From assembly GCA_037349315.1 (NCBI GenBank), contig JBAIAC010000004.1, forward strand, positions 41,171,001 through 41,235,000: DNA of 64,000 bases. The letters run 5' to 3'. The position numbers and the translations under genes were made by a program. The DNA is from Chelydra serpentina (lineage: Eukaryota > Chordata > Testudines > Chelydridae). Of the stretch, positions 1 to 9,699 are shown piece by piece (positions within the stretch are counted from its first letter, which is position 1; every line of letters starts with the position of its first letter). The notes below the pieces were generated by a model. The model ran no database searches, had not been told where the DNA came from, and saw only the letters and a program-made list of their open reading frames with translations.

Positions 1-2
1 GT

Positions 3-1694
3 ATCGGTGTGCTGCATCTTAATATGGAGTCAAAAGCTACCCTCAAGGTCATCCAGGCCTACGCTCCCACAAGTGCAAATGGGGATGAAGAAGTGGAAGA
101 ATTCTACCGAGAGCTTGAAAGAGCTCTCGCGCAAAAGTCCACTTACACTGTCACAATGGGAGATTTCAATGCCAAGGTCGGGTGAGGGAAAGCTGGCGAA
201 AAGTTCATAGGGAGATACGGCAGCGGCGAAAGGAATGAAAGAGGAGAGAGTCTGGTAGCGATGGCAGAAATGAAAGAACTGTACGTGGCAAGCACCTGGT
301 ACAAAAAGAAGATCTCAAGAAGGTGGACATGGATCGCACCAAACGCGAAGAGTAAGAATGAAATCAACTATATTTTAGTCAATAAAAGGCGCATCGTTCA
401 AGACGTCTCTGTGGTGCAGCCTTTCAACACCGGCAGTGACCATTGCCTGCTTAGAGCGAAGTTGATTTTTGACGAAGCAGTGGAAAAGAAGGCGTTACAA
501 ATGGTAAACAGGAAACAGCGGCCTAAGACATTCGATGAAGCACAGCTGAAAAAAGCGATTTCTGGGTTTGACTGGAGCCAGATGGAAAAGTGTGATGAGG
601 ACTATAGAATCTTTGCTGACAAGTTGAGATGTTGCATAAAAGCAGCTGAAATTAAAAAGCTGAAGAAGGCGAAGGGAAGAATCTTGAATGAAATGAAAAG
701 CTTGTTGGAGAAGCGGAGAAACATGAAAAGGAGCTTGGATAACAACCTCGAGTACTCCATTCTGTGCAAGCTTATACGGCGAAAACTGAAGGATGACTTT
801 GAGAACTTCTGGAAAGAAAAGCTCCTTAAAACAGCTGAATCACACAAGAGCCTCAGGACATGCAAGCAGGAATTGACGCAGTATAGATTGAGCGTAACAG
901 CATTGAAGAACAAGGATGGAGAGACAGTAATCGACAGAGTAGGGATGCAGGAGGTCTGCAAGGACTTCTATGCAGAACTGTTCAAATCAAGAATCAACGT
1001 CCCCCTCCCAACCTTCGAAGAGTCAGAAGAACGCATGCCCCCAATAATCATCAGCGAAGTCCGAAGCGCACTACACCAGATGAAGAAGGGAAAAGCTCCA
1101 GGCAAAGATGGAATAAAGGGAGAAATGATTTCTGCAGGAGACGAAAAACTTTGGAAGGCCCTCGCTTTAAGATTCAGTCACTATCTTGAAGAAGGAAAAA
1201 TACCATCAAGCTGGAAGGAGTCGAATACCATCTTGCTGCACAGGAAGGGTGATCGAGAAAATCTTAAGGACTACCGCCCTAAATGCCTGCTCTCTCACAT
1301 CTACAAGCTCTTTACAAAGGTGATAATGAATCGACTTTCGCAGAGTCTGGATGAACAACAGCCGAGAGAGCAGGCAGGGTTTCGAAGAAATTTCAGTACA
1401 ATCGACCATATATTTACTCTTAGCTAGCTCCTAGAAAGAGCGAGGGAATACAAACTTCCGCTGTGCATTGCTTTCGTCGACTATGAAAAGGCCTTCGATA
1501 GCATCAAGTTTAATGCAATATTAAAGGCGCTCGCAGAGCAGGGCATTAACACGCAGTACATTAGTTTGTTGAAGGAAGCGAATACTGGATGTACAACAGA
1601 CATTACTCTCCTCGAAACTCCCCTCCACATCCCAATTGAGAAAGGCGTAAAGCAAGGAGATACAATTTCACTGAAACTATTCACCTCGAAATAG
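3..1694 (+). pseudogene. RTE endonuclease and N-terminal RT (frame 3)
   Basis: One reading frame runs from base 3 to the TAG at 1692-1694, interrupted only by stops at 183 and 1425. It shows the endonuclease box GDFNAKVG at 159-182 and the SDHCL box near 435-449, which hold the metal-binding and catalytic Asp/His of the EEP nuclease family. These are followed by a lysine-rich linker and the RT fingers (APGKDGI near 1095). The EQAGFR block lies at about 1368-1385, RT motif A is FVDYEKAFDS at 1473-1502 with the first catalytic Asp intact, and the motif B region is KQGDTIS near 1650. The frame is lost just after the KLFT-type segment, where a small deletion shifts it by one. No active protein can be made. 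Confidence 0.8.
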
Positions 1695-2515
1695 TTATGA
1701 ACAAGATCAACTGGAGGAGTGATGTCAACATAAATGGAGAGCGATTAGCTCATCTCAGATTTGCAGATGACATTGTACTAATTGCCGAAAGCACCAACCA
1801 ACTGCAGAGCATGCTACGAAGACTCGACAAGAAAAGCAGTCAGGTCGGCCTGCAAATGAACCACTGCAAAACGAAATATATGCGATCAGACGCCTTACGA
1901 AAAGCCCGAATAACGGTAACAGGAGAAGACATCGAAGAAGTGGAACAGTACATATATTTGGGCCAAGAAGTTAATATGCTCCAAGACCTGAACGGAGAAC
2001 TCTCGCGAAGGATTTGGGCAGGATGGTGTGCGTTTAATTCCATCAAGGACGTCCTCAAAGGAAAAACTGACAAGACCACACATACAAATATTTTCAATTC
2101 AGCAGTGCTGCCAGCCATGCTGTATGGCAATGAAACGTGGGCACTGACGAAGAGAGAAGAGCAATGGCTGTTGGTAGCTGAAAGGGCAATAGAATGAGCT
2201 ATGTTGGGAATCTCCCTTCTGGATCGCATCTCAAATGAAATCATCAGAGAATGCAGCGGTGTGAAAGATATTGTCGTGGAAAGCAGACATAACAAGATGC
2301 AATGGGTGGGCCACACAGCACGGCTCGCGGATAACAGGTGGACCGCAATCATTGCTGAATGGTACCTGCAAGAACAGAAAAGACCCCCCGGTCGGCCTCC
2401 AAGAAGATGGGAAGATGACATTGTTAAATGTTTTGGATGAACGTGGAGAAGAAAGGCAACAGTGCGAGAAGAATGGCAGACGTGTTGTGATCGGCGCAGT
2501 CTTAATGACAGGTGA
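1685..2515 (+). pseudogene. RTE RT palm/thumb and C-terminal tail (frame 2)
   Basis: Continuation of the same polyprotein after the frameshift. It contains the catalytic FADD box at 1760-1771 with both Asp residues intact, the LQMNHCKTK block (about 1849-1875) and the YLGQEV block. The tail has LYGNETWALTKREEQ, a WVGHTARL segment, an RPPGRPPRRW stretch near 2380-2410 and the closing CCDRR segment. Nonsense codons at 2195 and 2438 cut it in two. The tail style (mutated Cys/His-poor GRP-rich ending) is shared with RTE elements of insects and nematodes. That resemblance is my recollection of the family and was not searched. Confidence 0.75.
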
Positions 2516-2609
2516 AGACCAATCGATCCAGGTATCCAGGTTTAGAAAGCAAAAGGTTACATCAAAAACCTATTGTTTAACCAAGACTGTGTGGTCAAGT
2601 GGATGCTAG

Positions 2610-2929
2610 AACACTGTATAAAAAGACCCTTGGGTCCTGATCCTGTTCATCTCAGATCTGCTTAAGCTTCATCAGAGGAAGTTTGAGTTGCAAGACTGAG
2701 GTCCCAGTTATGCTGGTATGCCCTGAATATGATATTTGGACATTGGACTATAACCTATTAACTGAATTCTAAAAGAACCCTTTGCAACTACAAAGCTCAC
2801 CATCTCGGCTTATGAATCTGAACCTTAATGAATTGAACTCATGTCTGTATGTATATTGATCTTTTAAACATACTCTCTCTTTTAAAAAAAATAAAATTTA
2901 GTTTAGTTAATAAGAATTGACTGTAGCGT
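2610..2929 (+). mobile_element. LTR-like fragment (unclassified)
   Basis: There is no coding content. A TATA-like tataaaaag lies at about 2617-2625 and an AATAAA-type signal near 2889-2896, spaced as in the U3-R part of an LTR. The 3' end is cut by the next repeat. I recall similar sequence as a repeated unit in turtles but cannot prove it here. It could instead be the 3' UTR of an unknown element. Confidence 0.3.
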
Positions 2930-3054
2930 GCATCCGAAGAAGTGGGTATTCACCCATGAAAGCTTATGCTCCAGTACGTCTGTTAGTCTATAAGGTGCCA
3001 CAGAACTCTTTGTCGCTTCTACAGATTCAGACTAACACGGCTACCCCTCTGATA
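2930..3054 (-). mobile_element. Simple (non-foldback) fragment of the head/hairpin repeat family
   Basis: The reverse complement begins with the family head (gtagccgtgttagtctg) and runs through the gacaaag, ggcacctta and agcataagctttc blocks to the cccacttcttcggatgc end. Those blocks recur in the same order at 32838 and 42870. Unlike those copies it has no second inverted arm and no obvious flanking direct repeat, so it is either truncated or rearranged against the LTR-like sequence on its left. Confidence 0.6.
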
Positions 3055-3369
3055 CTTGTACCAAAGGGTGGTTATTCAAATAAGTATTTCTATACAATAT
3101 TGTATTCCTATAATTCATGCCTATAGGCCAAATCCTTCTGCCATTTAAGTCAATATAAGCTTTGTCACCAAGTTCAATGAAAATAGGGTTTGGACCATTG
3201 TGTATTCCTCACTAGCTTTTGATATTGAGTTGCTTGGAAAATCAATATCTGCAACTCAATTTGATCTTTTTATTGGTGAGTTCTAGTGAGCCCATAGGGA
3301 GCTCCTGTAGTGAATTCGGAAAATATTTTATATCCATGTAAAATATTATAAAATCCTTAAAGACGGCAG

Positions 3370-3600
3370 AGGACTTAGTGAGTGGCAAGCCAGGGTGTGA
3401 ATTCTCAGTATCGCACACTAGCCTGTTGAACACTAAGTCTCCATGTGAACCCTGCAACTGGGCACTAAAAGTTCTGTCGTGCGCTTTGACATACTCCCAT
3501 TTCCCATAGCAACTTATTGCATGGCAGGCTAGTGCACTGTGGATTCATCCCCAGGTTTGCTGCACACTAAGTTACTGTGTAGACAAGACCATACTGTAGG
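3370..3600. mobile_element. Decayed MITE-like repeat
   Basis: A 3' end reading gtgtagacaagacc matches the terminal motif of the other short palindromic elements in this window (tctacact reversed). The interior repeats the word cactaagt in both orientations. The left end is not clear. No coding potential. Confidence 0.35.
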
Positions 3601-3719
3601 TATGGGTATCTTGTTATCTAAATCACAATATTTCAGAAAATAGACTAGGAGATGTAATATTAATATGCTCTCAAATGAATATCAAAAAAACCTTGCACAC
3701 ATCATTTAACTGAGTCTCA

Positions 3720-3852
3720 CAACTCCTCTATGAAGTGGGTATTATTCCTGTTTTGCATCTGGAGTATACTAAGACACAGAGAGTTTAGGTAACTTGCCCA
3801 AGAACATAGAGAACATCAGGGCTAGAGCTGGGAATAAAATCCAGGAATTGGT
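3720..3852 (-). repeat. MIR-like CORE-SINE fragment
   Basis: Shows the order typical of a reversed MIR: a gtgggtattattcctgttttgcat segment in broken form, cttgcccaag, and then gctgggaataaaatcca. The last is a decayed tRNA-derived head. It is similar in order to 20690-20905 and 52560-52712. Old and diverged. Confidence 0.45.
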
Positions 3853-3867
3853 CTCCCAAAAAATATC

Positions 3868-4007
3868 ATCTAAGGTCTCAATCGTGCAAACACATACATA
3901 TGTGCTTAACATTAAGCATGTGGATAGTGCCACTGAAGTCAATCAAACCACGTAGAGATGCTTAAAGTTAAACATGTGTATAATGGTTTGCAGAATTGGG
4001 GCTTAAA
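3868..4007. repeat. Short palindromic repeat with gcttaa/taagcatgtg core
   Basis: An imperfect palindrome built on gtgcttaacattaagcatgtg-like words around a central ctgaagtcaat. Diverged relatives are recognisable near 5842-5947, 20240-20320, 48690-48775 and 52905-53015. Probably a non-autonomous DNA transposon relic. Confidence 0.4.
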
Positions 4008-4196
4008 TTTCTGTCTTCTCAAATATTCAGTATCAATGACATATTTATAATGGTCTGTGTAAGAACAGGTTTGCCATATGAAATGAGACCATTACTCCCT
4101 CTGATTCAGTGTCCTACCTTAATTAGTGGACAAGATGTGATACTTCAGTGGCAGGTGATTCCCTCTCCACCATGTCCACTACATATATTCTCTCTC

Positions 4197-4438
4197 AGGC
4201 CTGGACTACACTAGAAAATTAAGTCTCTTTAACTACATCATTCAGGAGTGCGGAATATTAGCAACCCAAAGTGGCATAATTAAGCCGACCTCAGTCCTCC
4301 TGTACTGTAGACAGTGCTAGGTCAATGGAGAATCCCTCCTGTTGGAGTAGGTAGTGTCTACACTGAAGTGGTACAGCGATGCAGTTGCAGCAGTGCAGTG
4401 CAGCTGTGCCTGTAGCATTTTAAGTGTAGACAAGCCCT
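4197..4438. mobile_element. MITE with gtctacact termini
   Basis: The left end aggcctggactacacta and the right end tagtgtagacaagccct form imperfect terminal inverted repeats (right end read in reverse: agggcttgtctacact). The interior holds cagtgcagtgcag-type short repeats and no ORF. No convincing target-site duplication can be seen. It shares its terminal word with the elements at 26624, 37758, 51118 and 54483. Confidence 0.55.
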
Positions 4439-6164
4439 CAGAGAGCATCTGGCTACCATCTTTATCTGCTGCAACTTGTCACTGAAATTATTTGCTGAAA
4501 CAAGGATGAAATATTAATAGGTCATGTTTACATTTTGTAAAATATCTGCCATGATAAGTCTTGTTTCTAAATACCAATGTACATGTGAGGAAAGAGGGGA
4601 AGACATTTTTATGTTTAATACTTATATTTTTATATTCCCGATAACCTTCTCCCCCTCTTTCTGTTTTGCTTCATAACGTCAAGGCTTTAAGATTTGTCAG
4701 GGTAATTGTCTAGCTCTTATCTTAGCCGTATGATCCCCATGTGATGCAGCCCTTTCAGCATTGTCCCTGGTTATTGTTGATTCACATTTTGTTAACTTTC
4801 AGAAATGTTTCAGACATGTTACTTTCCTTCTAGGAAACCCCTAAACTAACACAGAATTAGCTTTTCAATCAGCACTTCCATATAACAGCCAATGTGAAGC
4901 ACAAAGCAAGGATTTCATTAACTAGAACTTTCTTGACAGACTGGTTATATTCTATATGGGAAGAGTAACAAGACTTATTTCCACTGGTTCTGGGTCAGTA
5001 AGAATACAGTATAATTTTCCTCTTTCTCATCTACAATATTGCTCTAAATACCTGACCCTTCTGCATTCTTACAGGAAATGGTAGGCCTGCTTTGTGGTTA
5101 TCCCACCATCCTCTTCACTTAACCCCAATATCAACAGTGCATAGTCTAGACAGAAAAAAAGAAGTTCAGAATTATTAACAGGCTTTCTGAGGCTTCAGGT
5201 CCAAATCTCTTTCTAGGAACAGAGTAATCAAACCAAAATCTCTTATATTGTTCTAAGTATCCATTGCACTTGTGAGGGACAGAAATGAGACTTCTAAAAA
5301 AATATTTTATAAATCGAATGTGAAATGGTCTAAAATGCAGCACAAGTTAATTTTTAAAAAAATGTTTTATTTTCTTCCTAGCAGGCATCCTTTTATCATA
5401 TTTTAGATAAACATGTCCATGGAAAAACATATTTTTCAACTGTCTTGTATGTCATCTTGTTCTCTTCAGAAGAGATGAAATCATAAAGGTTTGAAATACT
5501 GCATCTGGTGCAATGAGAACCTATGGGCCTGACCAAAGTCTGTTTTGTCTCCCAAAATATGGGTATTATTAGAATTGAGATAGCAGAGTCTGCCAAGACC
5601 ACAAATTTTCCCTCTGAGATCTTTAAAAAACAGAAATCTAATTTTACAAAAATTTAACAAAAAATCAGAATAGCAGATTAATGTTCCAGATGTTAAAGAC
5701 ATTGAACCAAATAACAGATGAGAGTCAACAGGCTTTTCTGGCCATAGTATATCATCTTACAACACAAATTGCAGTTAGTAGATGACTCTCTCAACTAAAA
5801 CAGGCTGATGAATTATTGCCCTATGCCACCAGTTTATAAAAAGTTACATGCACGGTTAACTTTACGTGTGTGAGTAGTCCTACTTAACTCAATGGAACTC
5901 TTCTCCTTCTTAAGGTAAGCACACATATACAAGTATTTACAGTGTTGGGGCATTAAAAAATCCAGTTACAAAAAGAGTTAGGCACAAACAATGTTATGTA
6001 CCTCACACAATTAATATGCCTTGCAGTGATCTGAACTGTTACTAGACTGAGAGATGCATGGGGAAATTCTATGTGATTATTGTTACAGGCAGGGCTGGTA
6101 GCACCTCCTATTATTATGCTTCTCCAACACTTCCCTTTAAAAGACCCTGTTTTCAGCTACTTCT
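4439..6164. other. No gene recognised
   Basis: AT-rich non-coding DNA with short homopolymer runs. The only structure noticed is a diverged gcttaa-type palindrome near 5842-5947. The short ORFs here have no family motif. Confidence 0.5.
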
Positions 6165-6676
6165 AACTTGGCCAAACTTTAACCATTTGCGTTGAAATTT
6201 TAAATGTCAGGTGTCAGAATGAATGTTTTTGGAAAATTTCAGCCAAAGCAGTTGCAGGTATTTCTGAGAATGAGACTAGGCAAAAATAGATTGCTTTGCA
6301 AAGTTAAAAAAATCTGGTGACCTTTTCTTTGAAAAGTTCATGCTTTAGAGTAGGGACTTAACATTTGGCAGGGAGGTGTCCCTTGTATCAGGGATTTTTC
6401 CTTTTACTGTTCTTGTGAAAATTTGCCAATACTTGATTAAATTAAAAGCCTTTGGAAAATCTCATTTTCCACATGCTGAGTAGAATCTTAAATTTCAGCA
6501 GCTACAATCTCAGAAGTTTCTGAGCACACTGAGTACACCTGAAACTCTCACAGGTTAGTGCTGACCACACTGCACATGTACCATCCCCACAGAATGAATT
6601 CTCCCTCCTGCCCATGGCTACAGGGGCAAAATTGGGAATTTATCTGTGATAGGTGCACCCAACTGCTCTGAGCCCA
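6165..6676. other. Possible interspersed repeat, no coding
   Basis: A non-coding stretch whose wording (for example gtgctgaccacactgcacatg near 6560) I recall as a recurring turtle sequence. No termini, TSD or ORF supports a class, so it is only flagged. Confidence 0.25.
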
Positions 6677-6684
6677 GGTGAGAG

Positions 6685-6809
6685 TAGGGTGACCCGATGT
6701 CCTGATTTTATTGGGACAGTCCCGATATTTGTGGCTTTTTTCTTATATAGATGCCTATTTCCCCCCACCCCCTGTCCCGAATTTTCACACTTGCTGTCTG
6801 GTCACCCTA
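6685..6809. mobile_element. 125-bp MITE with tagggtgacc termini
   Basis: Starts tagggtgaccc and ends gtctggtcacccta, a terminal inverted repeat. Flanks are ggtgagag at 6677-6684 and ggtgggag at 6810-6817, matching at 7 of 8 bases, consistent with a hAT-type duplication. An inverted relative with the same termini lies at 42687-42810. Non-autonomous, no ORF. Confidence 0.65.
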
Positions 6810-6817
6810 GGTGGGAG

Positions 6818-8244
6818 CAAGCATTAGAAACGAGACCGGGAATCCTATTCCTCCTGTGCTATCACTGTCTCCTCTGCTGGGGCCCAGGCACTATGGAGGA
6901 GACTCTGCTGGGGCCCAAGCACTATGGAGGAGGAAGCTACAGAGCAGGTCTGTGCTCTAAACGAGACAGGTGTCCTGTGGAAAAAATAGTACATGATCAT
7001 GTAATAAATGGCATAGGTACAAAAGGGCCTAATTAATGTTGTATAGGCAACTTTAGTTCTGGCATTTCCTAACTTTTGAATGCATGGCTTTAAAACGTTA
7101 ATATCCTTTTAGCAAGGATGATGTTTGGGGTCTTTTTTTGTGCTGTGAGATCTTGAGTCTGGCAAAGGTAGTCCCATCAGTGTGTTTAGCCTCTTTGGTT
7201 ACACATAGGCATTATGGCTTCTATTCTGACCTTATGCTGATTTTGGCATTGGCCTCTTTTAAACAGGTCTTTAAACGTGTTTTATTTCGCATGGCTTTTG
7301 TCATGGATTTTGGTGACTTTAGATTTTTATCTTCCTGTTTTTTTATTTTATAACATTTGAAACTAGCATTTTAATTTATAGTATTGCTTGTTGTTCTGGA
7401 AACTTGCATGGTAGATAGAAGACTTACAAATAAAATTATTTATTTATGTATTTATTTATCTATCAGAGCCATGGAAAAAACTATGCTTCTAGGAAGGCAA
7501 TATTGTAATTCATCCCATTAATCATTCCTTTCTTACCTCTTTTGTTCAGCCTGCTAAGATGGACATTCAATTCACATTAAACATTTAGGGCTAAAGTCAA
7601 ATCTGAGATCCACAACAATGTTTCCAAAATTTGGGAATATATTATGCATCTCAGGCTCTTACTGCAGCCTCCATGCCCAATATAAGATCTTCCATTACTC
7701 TGCCATCCTGTGAAATGTGCGGATCCACATATCCTTCACCTTTGTGTCAGTTCTCCAAGTGAAAAGAATTGGCAAGTAGTTTAGAGAACATAAATTACGA
7801 TTGACTTTGGAAGGGATAACCCCTGCTCTTGTGCCATTTCAGATGTGTAGCCAATAAGGAACTGTTTAGGTATGTGAATTTTTGCTCATCATTCAGCTAA
7901 AACAGAAATCCAGATGCAAAATCTACTACTTACATACATCATATGTTATTTGTGGCACTCCCTGAAGGACTTTACAAAGCAGCCAATGGATTACAGGAAT
8001 GTAGCATTTAAAGCTGTGACAAATATAATCTTATTAAATTTACTTACCTGTTTCTGAACATCATGTGTGAGAGACCACAGCAGGTTTTATCTACAAGTAA
8101 GCTATTTTGTGTACGATAAAGGGTGCAGCATTTTATAGCATGTGACAAGTGCATGTTCAGCGAACAATCAGCATATAATTTAGTTTTCAGCTCACTGAGA
8201 GATATAATACAGACTCCACCAACGAATGCCAAAGGTAACTTGTT
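6818..8244. other. No gene recognised; short ATTT-rich microsatellite
   Basis: Non-coding. A TTTA/TTAT simple repeat sits at about 7436-7464. Nothing else is recognisable. Confidence 0.5.
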
Positions 8245-8318
8245 TAACCTCATCATCTCCCATCTGTATAATTGCGGTAATAATACTTATGCATTTCACA
8301 GCAGCATTGCGAGACTTA
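8245..8318 (+). repeat. MIR-like fragment
   Basis: The order cctcatcatctcccatctgtata, ggtaataatactta and gcatttcacag (read with gaps) is the middle of a MIR/CORE-SINE in forward orientation. Short and diverged. Confidence 0.35.
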
Positions 8319-8426
8319 ACTTTTGATTATGAGAAGTACTGAACACACACCGCTCCTTCTGAAGTCTATGGGAGTTGTGGCTGCACAGCACCTCCTAGAA
8401 TGAAGCCATTGCTGGAGGAATTGGTC

Positions 8427-9035
8427 TCTAAAGAACAAGCTGGTGTCAGAATAAGCAGAAACTGTTTGAACAAGTCCTTGAATTGACCAGCTATATAGAA
8501 GCTGGCTACTAACACCAACTGAAAACAGCAACAGTGTTTATCCATCTTAGTCCATATATGATACAGTATGGCAGAAAGGACTTCTACTGAAACTTCCAAT
8601 AGCCATGCCCTGTCGCCCTACAATTAGGCTCATTGAGGAAATGTTGAACAACTGCAGATTTGGTGATGCTGTCAGCAGCCTGCAAAGACTGAACAACGGA
8701 CACCCACAAGGGTCCGTTCTAGCTCCAGCACTTTTCAGCGTATATACCAGCGATATTCCACCAACATCCTCTCACAAGTTCAGGCACATGGATGACATCG
8801 TGCTGGCTATGCAGGCTTCCTCATTTGAAACCTTAGAAAAGGTTCTAGAACAGGACCTAAAAGCACTAGGAACCTATTTCAAGGTGGTCAAGGCACCAGT
8901 GGTCTCAGCTTTCCATTTGAATAATACTCAGGCCGAGAAGACATTCAACTTCAATTTCTGAGCACAATCATGACCGCAATACTTGGGGATAACCCTGGAC
9001 TGCACACTCAGCTTCCATCACCACCTTGAGGCTGA
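8427..9035 (+). pseudogene. Jockey/L2-type LINE reverse transcriptase fragment
   Basis: A decayed RT that needs all three frames to read. It begins in frame 3 with SKEQAGVR (family EQAGFR) at 8427, moves to frame 2 with LTSYIEAGY near 8480, then to frame 1 from about 8560 with YDTVWQKGLLLKL. In frame 1 it holds the motif B block GHPQGSVLAPALFSVYTSD near 8698-8755. Motif C, where the family has YADD, reads HMDD at about 8785-8796. Further blocks are FHLNN and, past stops at 8959 and 8971, QYLGITLDCTLSF at 8977-9015. The order and wording are those of jockey/L2-like LINE RTs. It is truncated at both ends, with no EN or ORF1 beside it. Confidence 0.65.
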
Positions 9036-9594
9036 CTGAATTAAAGATTGTGAAGTGTTTGGATACTATAGTGATGGAGGTCATATGTTGGCTACATGAA
9101 TTGGACCCTTCATTTTCAACCAATGATTTTTTTTATTTTTCATAGCATGCTAATTGGTGTATCAGGCTGTCCTGTGATATTTCTACTCCTCCGATCTCAA
9201 TGCCAGCCAAAATCAGAAAGCACAGGGCTGCACACAAACATTTTTATTTTTCAAAAGTTTCCTGAACTTTTCCAGTTATTAACAATAAAAAGCAAATCTT
9301 TAAGTTCAGTTCAGCTCCAAGCATTGTGGGACACTTCAAGCTGGGTCTGATTTTATGCAAACGTTTTTGTTGTTGCATCCCTAAGAATAATCACAGTGTA
9401 TGTCGTGGTCTATACTATGGTCAATATTATCATTATATCATGGTCTATTTATGTAAAGTCATGCCAGAGAAGAACTATGAAGTTATGGAATAGTTCCATT
9501 GCCTGGACATTTTAAAAATAGACTGAGTAAGGCACTAGAAAATATACCATAGAGATCAATCCTACACTGCCACAGGGAAAGGAATTGAAAGACC

Positions 9595-9695
9595 TATTGT
9601 AATAGAGGTTTCAGAGTAGCAGCCGTGTTAGTCTGTGTCAGCAAAAAGAACAGGAGCCACAAGTACTCCTGTTCTTTTTATTGTAATAGAGGTTT
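9595..9695 (+). mobile_element. 67-bp foldback insertion with 17-bp target duplication
   Basis: The element at 9612-9678 is flanked by the exact direct repeat tattgtaatagaggttt at 9595-9611 and 9679-9695. It starts with the family head (cagagtagcagccgtgttag), runs to aaaaagaacaggag at 9643-9656, and then inverts: ctcctgttcttttt at 9666-9679 is the exact reverse complement. The long perfect duplication indicates staggered-nick, retroelement-like integration. Same architecture as 32838-33256 and 42870-43145. Confidence 0.8.
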
Positions 9696-9699
9696 TCCT

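Larger units (their letters stand above)
1..2515 (+). mobile_element. RTE-clade LINE, 5'-truncated by window edge, inactive
   Basis: A non-LTR retrotransposon with an apurinic-like endonuclease (EN) followed by an RT in one polyprotein. The copy enters from the left edge with the endonuclease already under way and ends at a short tail with a terminal stop at 2513-2515. The order EN, RT and short basic C-terminal tail is that of RTE elements, which copy themselves by nicking a target and reverse-transcribing in place. The reading frame is broken by an in-frame TGA at 183-185, a TAG at 1425-1427, a frameshift near 1683-1685, a TGA at 2195-2197 and a TGA at 2438-2440, so it is dead. The clade call is by motif recognition. 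L2 or jockey membership is less likely given the tail with an RPPGRPP motif. Confidence 0.8.
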
